Assembly: GCF_005887635.2 (NCBI RefSeq)
Contig: NZ_CP040818.1
Location: forward strand, 1-64,000
Direction of reading: 5' to 3'
DNA: 64,000 nt
Origin: Paroceanicella profunda
GTDB lineage: Bacteria > Pseudomonadota > Alphaproteobacteria > Rhodobacterales > Rhodobacteraceae
A model generated the notes under the pieces. That model was not told where the DNA came from. It saw only the letters and a list, made by a program, of their open reading frames with translations, and did not search any database. The translations under genes were made by a program, and so were the position numbers. Shown here one piece after another: positions 58,301 to 64,000 of this stretch (its first letter is position 1; each line of letters opens with the position of its first letter).

Positions 58301-61300
58301 AGCAGCCATTCCCGCACCCGGACCGGGCCCGGCCCGGCCGGCCAGAGCAGCGCGGGCGGCGACGTGCGCGTGCTGCGCGCCGACCTCGCGCCGCCGGAGG
58401 CCGTCCGGCTGCTGCTGGCCGTGGCCCGGGTGGTGCTCTATGCCCGGCGTGGCTCGATCCGTGACCAGCTCGCGCGCATCCTGAAGACTGCGCCGGAAGC
58501 CGGGCAACCGGCAATCGCCGTCGCGTCCCCCGTCCCGGCGGCCGCCGACGCGTCCCCCCTCCCGGCGGCCACCGGTGCAGTCCCCGTCCCGGCAACTGCC
58601 GTCGCGTCCCTCGTCCCGGCGATTACCGGTGCGGTCCCTGTCCCACCAGCCGCCGGCGCAGTCCCCGTCCCACCAACTGCCGTCGCATCCCCCGTCCCGC
58701 CGGCCACCGGCGCGGTCCCTGTCCCACCAGCCGCCGGCGCAGTCCCCGTCCCAGCAACTGCCGTCGCGTCCCCCGTCCCAGCGGCCACCGGTGCAGTCCC
58801 TGTCCCACCAGCCGCCGGCGCAGTCCCCGTCCCGGCGGCCACCGGCGGATCCGCGCCATTCCTGCGCCAGCCAGCCGGCGCTGACCCGACCGCCCCCGTG
58901 CTGTCAGCTTCCGCAGCGGCAGGCCCCGGCCCGGCTGTGTCCGCCTCGCCCGCGTCCGTCGGGGCAGCCTCCGCCCGCCCGGCACCCGGCCGGACGGCCG
59001 ATGCCCGGTCTGCCGCCATCCAGTCCGCCACCCCGGGCCTCGCGGCTTCGGACACTCCCGCTTCGCCTGCGCCTGTGTCCGGACCCCGCCCCCCCGCGCC
59101 GTCCCTGCCGGTCGCGCCCGGGCAGGCCCCGTCGCCGCAGCCGCCCGGCACGCTGGCGACGCAGGCTCCCACCGTTCCGGTGCCGGCGGCGCTGCCTCCC
59201 GACGCCCCCGGCCCGTCACCGCTCCGTTCGACCGCGCCGGCCCCGTCCCCCCTGCCTCCCTCTGCGCCTGCCCCGTTTCCGCAGCCTGCCAACGCACCGG
59301 CGCAGGCGGCTGCCACCCGTGCTCCGCAAGCCCTGCCCGCGCCTGGACTGCCCGTGCCCGGCTTGCCCGTGCCTGGCTTGGCCGCGTCTGGCCTGCCCGC
59401 GTCTGGCCTGCCCGCGTCTGGCCCGCCCGCGTCTGGCCCGCCCGCGTCTGGCCTGTCCGTGCATGGCCTGTCCGTGCATGGCCTGCCCGTGCATGGCCTG
59501 CCCGTGCATGGCCTGCCCGTGCATGGCCTGCCCGCACCAGGTCTGTCGATGTCGGGTTTGTCTACGCCGGATCCGACCATGCCCGGGGCCAGCCCTTCCC
59601 TGTCGGGATCCGCCCCGGCACTTCCTGTGGGCGCGGCCGGGGCGGGCGCGTCGCAGGGCGGGCCTTCGGCCGCTCCTGCCGGGGCGTCGCCCTCCGGCGA
59701 GGCGCTGGAATTCTTCAACGGCACCGGGGGGTTCGCCCGCGACGGGCGGGAATACGTGTGCTGCCTTCACGAGGGCAGTGCCACGCCGGCCCCCTGGATC
59801 AACGTGCTTGCGAACCCCGGCTTCGGCTGCCAGGTCTCGACCACCGGCAGCGGCTATGTCTGGTCCGGCAACAGCCGCGACAACCAGCTCACCGCCTGGA
59901 GCAACGACGCCGTGGCCGACCCGCCGGGCGAGGCGTTCTACATCCTCGACGAGGCCACGGGCCGCATCGTCTCGCCCACCGCCTCGGTGCTGCGCGACGC
60001 GGGCAGCTACACCGCCCGCCACGGCTTCGGCTACAGCCGCTTCGAACATCACGCCGGCGGGCTCAACTGCGCGCTGCTGCAGTTCGTGCCGCTGGAGGAC
60101 CCGGTGCGGATCTCGCGCCTGGTGCTGCACAACCCCGGCGCCACCGCCCGCACGCTGAGCGTGATCGCCTATGCCGAGCCGGTGATGGGCACCTCGCGCG
60201 CCGCCTCCGCCCCGATGCTCTACACCGGGCAGGACCCGGAGACCGGCGCGCTCTTCGCCCGCAATCCCTGGGCCGAGGGCGGCGCACAGCGGGTGATGTT
60301 CAGCGATCTCGCCGGCGCGCAGACCAGCTGGACCGGCAATCGCACCGAGATCCTCGGCCCCGGGGGCCGCGTGGCGGAGCCGCGCGGGCTGGGCACCGGC
60401 CTCGGCCTGTCCGGCAACACCGGCGCCGGGCGCGACCCCTGCCTCGCGCTGCTGCAACCGGTGGTGCTGGCGCCGGGGGAGACCGTCACCCTCACCCACC
60501 TGCTGGGCGAATGCCCGGACGCGCAGAGCGCCGCGGCCCTCATCACCCGGCTGCGCGCGACCGACCCCGACACGCTGCTCGCGGAGGTGGAGGCGCACTG
60601 GGAGCGCCTGCTCGGCGCCGTGCAGGTCACCACCCCGGACAGGGCCTTCGACATCATGGTGAACGGCTGGCTGCTCTACCAGACCCTCGCGTGCCGGATC
60701 ACCGCGCGCAGCGGCTTCTACCAGGCCAGCGGCGCCTACGGCTTCCGCGACCAGTTGCAGGACGGCATGGCGCTCAGCCTCGCCTGCCCCGCGCTCACCC
60801 GCGCCCACCTGTTGCGCGCGGCCGGGCGGCAGTTCCCGGAGGGCGATGTGCAACACTGGTGGCTGCCCGCCACCGGGCGCGGGGTGCGCAGCCGCATCTC
60901 GGACGATTGCGTCTGGCTGGGCCACGCGGTGGCCGAATACGTGGCCACCTCGGGCGACAGCGCGGTGCTCGACGAACAGGTGGCCTTCCTGGAGGGCCCA
61001 CCCGTGGCGCCGGAGGAGGCGGACGCCTTCTTCCTGCCCGGGGTGAGCGCGGCGCAGGCCTCGGTCTATGAGCATTGCGCGCTGGGGCTGGACCGCGCCC
61101 TGTCGCTGCTCGGCCCGCAGGGCCTGCCCCTGATGGGCGCGGGAGACTGGAATGACGGCATGAACCGGGTGGGGATCGGGGGGCGCGGGGAAAGCGTCTG
61201 GCTCGGCTGGCTGCTGCTGCGCACGCTGGACGCCTTCGCGCCGCTGGCCGATGCGCGCGAGCCCGCCCGCGCCGGCCGCTGGCGCGCCGCCGCCGACACC

Positions 61301-62107
61301 CTGCGCGACGCGGTGGAGGAGTGCGCCTGGGACGGCGCCTGGTATCGCCGCGCCACGTTCGACGACGGAACCTGGCTCGGGGCCGACGGCCCGGGGCCGT
61401 GCCGGATCGATTCCATCGCCCAGAGCTGGGCCGTGCTCTCCGGCCGGGCCGACCCCGCGCGGGCCGCCGCGGCGATGGTCTCTTTCGACGCGCAGCTGGT
61501 GCGGCGCGAGGCCGGGCTGGCGCTGCTGTTCACCCCGCCCTTCGACGGCGGCGCGCCGGATCCGGGCTACATCGCCGCCTACCCGCCGGGCCTGCGCGAG
61601 AACGGCGGGCAATACACCCATGCCGCCGCCTGGGCGGTGCTCGCCTGGGCCGGCCTGGGGGAGGGAGACCGCGCGGCGGAGCTCTTCGCCCTGCTCAACC
61701 CCATCTCGCATGCCCGCACCCCGGAGCAGGCCGCGCGCTACCGCACGGAACCCTACGTGATGGCCGCCGACATCTACTCCGAACCGCCCCACACCGGGCG
61801 CGGCGGCTGGACATGGTACACCGGCTCCGCCGCCTGGATGCAGCGCGCGGCGGTGGAGGGCATCCTGGGCATCACGCGCGAGGGCGACCATGTCCGCGTG
61901 GCCCCCTGCCTGCCGCGCGCCTGGCCGGAGTGCGGCGTGACCCTGCGCGTCGAGGGAACGGCGATCGCCATCCGCATCCTGCGCGGCAGCCCCTGCGGCA
62001 GCACGCTCGACGCCCGCCCGATGGCCGCGCACGCGCCCCTGCTCGTGCCGCTCGACGGCGCGCAGCACACCCTCACCATCACCCTGCCGCCCGCAGACCG
62101 GGCCTGA
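52367..62107 (+). CDS. ndvB: NdvB/ChvB-like cyclic beta-1,2-glucan synthase with a large low-complexity insert
   Basis: Inner-membrane enzyme that builds and closes cyclic beta-1,2-glucan from UDP-glucose for the periplasm. 3,246 residues versus about 2,800-2,870 for known NdvB. A helical N-terminal region is followed by two membrane segments (about 445-498). The GT84 domain has LTLDSDTRMPRDA near 661, NTLLSHDLLEG near 772 and the R-x-x-RW element RRAHRWCCGDWQ near 808. More membrane helices lie at 848-888 and 975-1018. The glycoamylase-like domain has SGFNARDTAFTYQYSNFGVPGLG (about 1402) and YMAHHQGMSIT (about 1490). The GH94 phosphorylase domain ends the protein with DCVWLGHAVAEY (about 2846) and the catalytic-Asp motif GAGDWNDGMN (about 2923). 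Residues about 2040-2440 are a Pro/Ala/Gly-rich insert containing two DNA repeat arrays. ATG 52367 is the first supported start, though its ribosome-binding site is poor. Confidence 0.93.
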   Translation: MTSGRTWTLAGRAAGRAVAGALPSLSRRDAQAGGHLWSDRSAIRAEKFGIERLEQHAISLAAAQQVAEHPARVTGLHRRLDDNAAALLAAWKSCMHEVAAGRPVVPAAEWLLDNYHQVEMQIVEIRTDLPPRYYRLLPKLASGPFRGYPRVFELVWAFVAHTDSHVDPEVLRRFLTAYQTVQPLTIGELWAVAITLRIVLLENLRRLTDQILQARSRRAQADRLADRLLNAGAAEGGAGLGHPHLLDAVLRHDDGRISEIFAAELVRRLRDFDPRTTPAVDWLEGQLRAQGASFDSVVQHAQERQGASNLSVRNVITGLRTISEMDWPDLFETVSLVEARLRGHPGFAEMDFASRNLYRSAIEDLARGTGLDEIGVAETAIARGAAARARLIDHPEPDPARRARALRLCDPGCHLLAEGRPAFETLIGYRAPGLLRFGLRPGLGGYVGAILGLTCAVLALALWALAAGGASAAQLVLWGLLALIPASAVAQPLVDRIAARAVPATPLPGLALEEGVPAELRTLVVVPALLTTAADLATLVTELEVHHLSGAGGDITFALLTDGTDAPQRDMPRDAPLLAQLTAEIAALNLRCGPGPAGPRFLHLHRRRQFNAAEGVWMGWERKRGKLHELNRLLRGATDTGYSDAEGRAPPVPAGVRYVLTLDSDTRMPRDAATRLIGKMAHPLNRPVLDTARRRVTAGHAILQPRVSPALPMIDLGSAFLRATSAPGGIDPYAAAGSDIFQDLFGEGSYTGKGIYDVDAYESVMAGRVPENTLLSHDLLEGIFARAGLASDVEVVEAFPDRQDLAARRAHRWCCGDWQLLPWLGPSGGLPALGRIKILDTLRRSLVPPAVLLMLAAGWLLPLPAALISCVLVLTVLTMPPLLHAVLSALPHRRGLHLRTHLRLMRGDFRLAALQGGMELALLPDRAWRAADAIGRTLWRLGVSHRHLLEWTTAAAAAGRTRPGLRRILRDLAPGLTLALALALGAGLLMPSALPLILPFVLAWAASPLIVRAINRQPAARETALTPAQTTELRLIARRTWSFFETFVTAADSFLPPDNFQEDPHPVIAHRTSPTNMGLYLLSTVAAHDFGWSGRGATATRLAATLERMQGLARLHGHFYNWYDTTDGRVLDPPYVSTVDSGNLAGHLIVLANACEDWAQDAATPAAAGLRDTLALVLAEPVPADPALREVLDSLRAGLAAPAPELAALLRLARKAQALAGARSPDGVDSPDALAHWIGALERGLAEHCADAALADAARGALAARFAALGRQAREMAMAMDFTFLLDPRRKLLSIGYAPVEGTLDRGCYDLLASEARLASLFAVAKQDLPLRHWFRLGRTATPLPGGQALMSWSGSMFEYLMPPLVMIEPESSHMGRSCQLVVARQQAYAAALGVPWGISESGFNARDTAFTYQYSNFGVPGLGLKRGLAGDLVIAPYATALAAMFAPAAACRNFERIAIAGGLGRHGFYEALDYTPARILPGETVAVVHSYMAHHQGMSITAISNVLSGGRMRRRFHAEPMIRASELLLQERLPRDISRVPPRIDEATPARILRLPAGQRVRRFSGGPSGPAETQLMSNGRYSVMLTATGGGYSRWGDMALTRWQPDATTDGQGSFLHLRECASGALTSFGPGFGPGFAQDGFPAAAGAGAPEVQFHEDRARYSCRAGRLSCKLDIIVSAETDAEIRCLTVLNTSRKPREIDVTSYAELALTRPEAEAAHPAFAHMFVQTAFLPEFGALIAWRRPRGPGEPGIWAAHFAVIHGTATEPPHFDTDRATALGRDRPSARRAQVTGPGPLAGRTGTVLDPVFALRHRVSIAPGASARLMFWTVAAASREELIALIDHHHDRNAVDRARTLAWTQAQVQLRHLGITDREAADFQRLAAPLLYHDARFRASGLALQQGIGPQSGLWPLALSGDRPIVLLRIDDAADLKQVRTLLQAHEYWGGKQLAVDLVILNDHPPSYVQDLQLAIEAAVRSSHSRTRTGPGPAGQSSAGGDVRVLRADLAPPEAVRLLLAVARVVLYARRGSIRDQLARILKTAPEAGQPAIAVASPVPAAADASPLPAATGAVPVPATAVASLVPAITGAVPVPPAAGAVPVPPTAVASPVPPATGAVPVPPAAGAVPVPATAVASPVPAATGAVPVPPAAGAVPVPAATGGSAPFLRQPAGADPTAPVLSASAAAGPGPAVSASPASVGAASARPAPGRTADARSAAIQSATPGLAASDTPASPAPVSGPRPPAPSLPVAPGQAPSPQPPGTLATQAPTVPVPAALPPDAPGPSPLRSTAPAPSPLPPSAPAPFPQPANAPAQAAATRAPQALPAPGLPVPGLPVPGLAASGLPASGLPASGPPASGPPASGLSVHGLSVHGLPVHGLPVHGLPVHGLPAPGLSMSGLSTPDPTMPGASPSLSGSAPALPVGAAGAGASQGGPSAAPAGASPSGEALEFFNGTGGFARDGREYVCCLHEGSATPAPWINVLANPGFGCQVSTTGSGYVWSGNSRDNQLTAWSNDAVADPPGEAFYILDEATGRIVSPTASVLRDAGSYTARHGFGYSRFEHHAGGLNCALLQFVPLEDPVRISRLVLHNPGATARTLSVIAYAEPVMGTSRAASAPMLYTGQDPETGALFARNPWAEGGAQRVMFSDLAGAQTSWTGNRTEILGPGGRVAEPRGLGTGLGLSGNTGAGRDPCLALLQPVVLAPGETVTLTHLLGECPDAQSAAALITRLRATDPDTLLAEVEAHWERLLGAVQVTTPDRAFDIMVNGWLLYQTLACRITARSGFYQASGAYGFRDQLQDGMALSLACPALTRAHLLRAAGRQFPEGDVQHWWLPATGRGVRSRISDDCVWLGHAVAEYVATSGDSAVLDEQVAFLEGPPVAPEEADAFFLPGVSAAQASVYEHCALGLDRALSLLGPQGLPLMGAGDWNDGMNRVGIGGRGESVWLGWLLLRTLDAFAPLADAREPARAGRWRAAADTLRDAVEECAWDGAWYRRATFDDGTWLGADGPGPCRIDSIAQSWAVLSGRADPARAAAAMVSFDAQLVRREAGLALLFTPPFDGGAPDPGYIAAYPPGLRENGGQYTHAAAWAVLAWAGLGEGDRAAELFALLNPISHARTPEQAARYRTEPYVMAADIYSEPPHTGRGGWTWYTGSAAWMQRAAVEGILGITREGDHVRVAPCLPRAWPECGVTLRVEGTAIAIRILRGSPCGSTLDARPMAAHAPLLVPLDGAQHTLTITLPPADRA
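58526..58849 (+). repeat. 27-bp in-frame tandem repeat in ndvB, 12 units
   Basis: Twelve 27-base units encode nonapeptides of three alternating types, VPVPPAAGA, VPVPATAVA and SPVPAATGA, so an 81-base higher-order unit is visible. The frame is kept throughout. It opens the low-complexity insert between the glycoamylase-like part and the GH94 part of the glucan synthase. Confidence 0.93.
59333..59572 (+). repeat. 15-bp in-frame tandem repeat in ndvB, 16 units
   Basis: Sixteen 15-base units encode pentapeptides such as LPVPG, LPASG, PPASG, LSVHG and LPVHG. Runs of identical units (three LPVHG, two PPASG, two LSVHG) show recent local amplification. The array ends the insert shortly before the GH94 half resumes at about 59700. 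Confidence 0.93.
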
Positions 62108-62380
62108 CACCGCACCGCGCCCGGGCGGGGGGCGGCACCGTCGGGGCCATCGCCGCGCCCCACCGGGCGTCCCGGCGGGGCGGCCCCGGGGCAGCGGCCC
62201 CGGAGCGTCGGCGCGCGCCGGCAGGCCCGCTGCACGGGCCTTCACCGGGGTGCGGCCGGGCAGAGACGGGTCGGGCGCGCGCTCCCGGGCACCGCGGAGG
62301 GAGAGACATCCCCCACCTGCCCGAGGCCCGGTCCGGCCCGTGGCCATCGCTCCGAGGACACCGGCCTGTGGTGACCGCTC

Positions 62381-62453
62381 CGGGCCCGCCGGTCCGAGCC
62401 CCGCCGGTCCGGGCCCGCCACTCCGAAGCCGCCGGTCCGAGCCCCATCGATCC
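62381..62453. repeat. ~15-bp degenerate tandem repeat, ~5 units, 3' of ndvB
   Basis: Units of the type GCCCGCCGGTCCGA (14-17 bases), such as CGGGCCCGCCGGTCCGA and GCCCCGCCGGTCCGG, lie in the 488-base gap after the glucan synthase. The remaining parts of the gap (62108-62380 and 62454-62595) hold no gene. Confidence 0.6.
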
Positions 62454-62595
62454 ATGGCCGTCCCCGTCGCGGCAGCGGGCCCGGATGCCGCCGCGTCAGG
62501 CAGGGGATGCCCGGGTCGTGACGGGCCGGGGGCTTGCGTACCCCCTGCCCCGTCATGATAGTGGCCGCCGCGCTCCCCCCGACAGAGGCAGACCC

Positions 62596-64000
62596 TTGAT
62601 ACGCCATGTTCTCCTCCTGCTGCTGTTGCTCGCCGGCCTTGGCGGACCGGCGGCACCGCAGGCCCTTGCGCAGGATTCGCTCTCCGATACCGGCAAGATC
62701 ATCGACCGCTGGGAAACCCTCGCCGACCGGGCCAAGACCGCGCTGCAGAACGCCGAGAGCACCACGCCCGCGCTGGAGCGCCTGCGTCTCGACCTCGTGC
62801 AGCAGCGCGCCGAGGCGGAATCGCTGCGCGTGACGGCCGAGGAGGCGCTGGCCCCGCTGCGCGCCCAGGCCGATGCGCTGGGGCCGCCGCCCGCCGAGGG
62901 GGCGGAGGAGGCCGACGAGATCGTCCGTCGCCGCAAGGACCTCGACGACGCGATCACCGCCGCGGAAGTGCCCGTGAAGGCCGCCTCCTCCGTCGCGCGG
63001 CAGACCGAGGCGCTGATCACCTCCATCGACGCGGAGCTGCACCGCCGCTTCACCGCCGAGCTGCTGTCGCAGCACGCCCCGCCGCTGGACCCCGCCGGCT
63101 GGAACGCCGCGTTCGACGAGGCGGTGAACGGCGCCCTGCCCGCCCTGCGCCAGGGCTATGAGGGGCTTATGGGCTCCGGGAACGGGCTGTGGCTGGCGAT
63201 TTCCTGCGGCACGCTCGGCCTTTCCCTGCTGCTGGGCATCCGCAGCCGGGTGATGCGCTGGTTCGAACGCCGGCTCTCGCCCTCCTTCTCGCGCGGGCAG
63301 CGCGAGCATGTCTGGGTGGGCGCCGGGCTCACCTTCGCCGCCTTGCTGCTGCCCGCCGCCGGGGCCTCGCTGCTGCTCTACGCGCTGGACCGCTCGGGGC
63401 TGCTCTCCGGCCTCAGCCAGGCGCTGGTGCGCGACCTCGGCGGGTTCGCGGCGATCCTGGTCACCGCCTACTGGCTGTCGGAGGCGCTGTTCGGCCCCGA
63501 CGTGCCGGCCCGCCAGCTGCTGCCGATGGGCGAGCGCCCGGGCCGCAAGGCGGCGCGCATGACGCTGGTGCTCGGCCTGGTGACGGGCATCGACCACGTG
63601 GCGATCGGCGGGGAAACCTCGCTGAACCTCTCGCTCTCCACCCTCACCATGCTCAACATCGTGCTGGTGGGCGTGGGCGCCGTCGCACTCTACCGGCTCG
63701 GCCGCGCGCTCATCCCCGTCTACGCCCCCGCCGGCGCTGCCGCCCCGCAGGAGGACGAGGACGAGGAGGACGAGGACGAGGGCCGCGGGCGGGAACCGCT
63801 CGGCACCCTGCTCGCCTCGCTGCTGGCGCGACTGCTGCGGCTGGTGGCGCTGATCTCGCCGGTGCTGGCGGTGTTCGGCTTCTTCGCCGCCTCGCGCTTC
63901 CTGTTCTACCCCACGGTGCGCACCGGGGCGCTGATCGGCATCGTTCTGGTGCTCGTCGCCCTGGTGCAGGACGGGGTGGAGGCCGCCCTCACCGAGGAGG
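62596..64000 (+). CDS. DUF3772 / MscS-family mechanosensitive channel, truncated by window edge
   Basis: First 468 residues of a large inner-membrane channel-like protein. A signal peptide (1-about 24, LLLLLLLAGLGGPAAPQALA) leads to a periplasmic coiled-coil region of about 165 residues (DSLSDTGKIIDRWETLADRAKTALQ onward) typical of DUF3772 proteins fused to MscS. Several membrane helices then appear, at about 197-213, 235-262, 270-295, 320-335, 345-370, 410-435 and 440-460. An acidic run of Asp/Glu (EDEDEEDEDE, about 384-394) sits in a loop between helices. The pore and beta domain lie beyond 64000. TTG 62596 is the start: AGAGG (62584-62588) is 7 bases upstream, and no ATG precedes the signal peptide in frame. 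Confidence 0.85.
   Translation, partial: MIRHVLLLLLLLAGLGGPAAPQALAQDSLSDTGKIIDRWETLADRAKTALQNAESTTPALERLRLDLVQQRAEAESLRVTAEEALAPLRAQADALGPPPAEGAEEADEIVRRRKDLDDAITAAEVPVKAASSVARQTEALITSIDAELHRRFTAELLSQHAPPLDPAGWNAAFDEAVNGALPALRQGYEGLMGSGNGLWLAISCGTLGLSLLLGIRSRVMRWFERRLSPSFSRGQREHVWVGAGLTFAALLLPAAGASLLLYALDRSGLLSGLSQALVRDLGGFAAILVTAYWLSEALFGPDVPARQLLPMGERPGRKAARMTLVLGLVTGIDHVAIGGETSLNLSLSTLTMLNIVLVGVGAVALYRLGRALIPVYAPAGAAAPQEDEDEEDEDEGRGREPLGTLLASLLARLLRLVALISPVLAVFGFFAASRFLFYPTVRTGALIGIVLVLVALVQDGVEAALTEE

Noticed and set aside
52004..58507. A 2,167-residue open frame on the minus strand opposite ndvB, and a 1,146-residue one at 59216-62656
   Set aside because: Frames antisense to high-GC genes are often open. 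They run across the small gene at 52189 and show no motif, while the plus strand has clear GT84 and GH94 motifs.

Overview
The window is very GC-rich DNA from an alphaproteobacterial chromosome. The order dnaA-dnaN-recF-(VOC protein)-gyrB at its left end, together with gapR, a DUF3572 gene beside pleD, an arginine pair argD-argF and an NdvB-type glucan synthase, points to the Rhodobacterales (Rhodobacteraceae sensu lato). I cannot name a genus from sequence alone. No rRNA, tRNA, insertion sequence, phage gene or CRISPR array was seen. All coding regions look like settled chromosome with uniform high-GC codon use.

Layout. 1-7.5 kb: replication block dnaA, dnaN, recF, a VOC/glyoxalase gene and gyrB, ending in a clear hairpin terminator. 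7.7-9.9 kb: divergent glutathione S-transferase and type II NADH dehydrogenase. 10.1-17.5 kb: a compact operon with a GntR/FCD regulator, a DctP-DctQ-DctM TRAP transporter, an LLM-class flavin monooxygenase, a V4R-domain protein, a GlcD-type FAD oxidase and an HpcH/HpaI aldolase. It reads as an uptake-plus-degradation module for an unidentified organic acid and is the best candidate here for an undescribed pathway. 17.5-28.8 kb: gapR, an ABHD10-like hydrolase divergent from a GT4 glycosyltransferase, pleD, DUF3572, two HAD proteins, a hotdog thioesterase, a patatin lipoprotein and glutamate dehydrogenase. 29.4-38.8 kb: hrpB helicase coupled to a small Rieske protein, a 2OG-Fe(II) oxygenase, an SDR, argD-argF and a sulfotransferase-like gene. 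40-48.2 kb: an RhlE-type DEAD-box helicase, a TetR/MFS divergent pair with tandem operators, a photolyase, a GGCT-Nudix fusion and cysK. 49-64 kb: small hypotheticals, a transglutaminase-like protein, a 3,246-residue NdvB-like cyclic glucan synthase and a DUF3772/MscS channel cut by the right edge.

The most unusual feature is spread over the whole window. Many of the longer non-coding gaps contain their own tandem repeat, with unit lengths of 7, 15, 17, 25, 28, ~36, 39, 41/123, 44, ~100, ~120 and ~135 bp. Units at different loci do not look related. Every array lies just 3' of a gene, mostly in convergent or tail-to-head gaps, and none was found in divergent promoter gaps. Two further arrays (27-bp and 15-bp units) sit in frame inside the NdvB-like gene and build a ~400-residue Pro/Ala/Gly-rich insert. 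The extreme case is 50 perfect copies of a 7-mer at 17673-18022, facing gapR.

All family names rest on motifs read by eye. No database search was possible.
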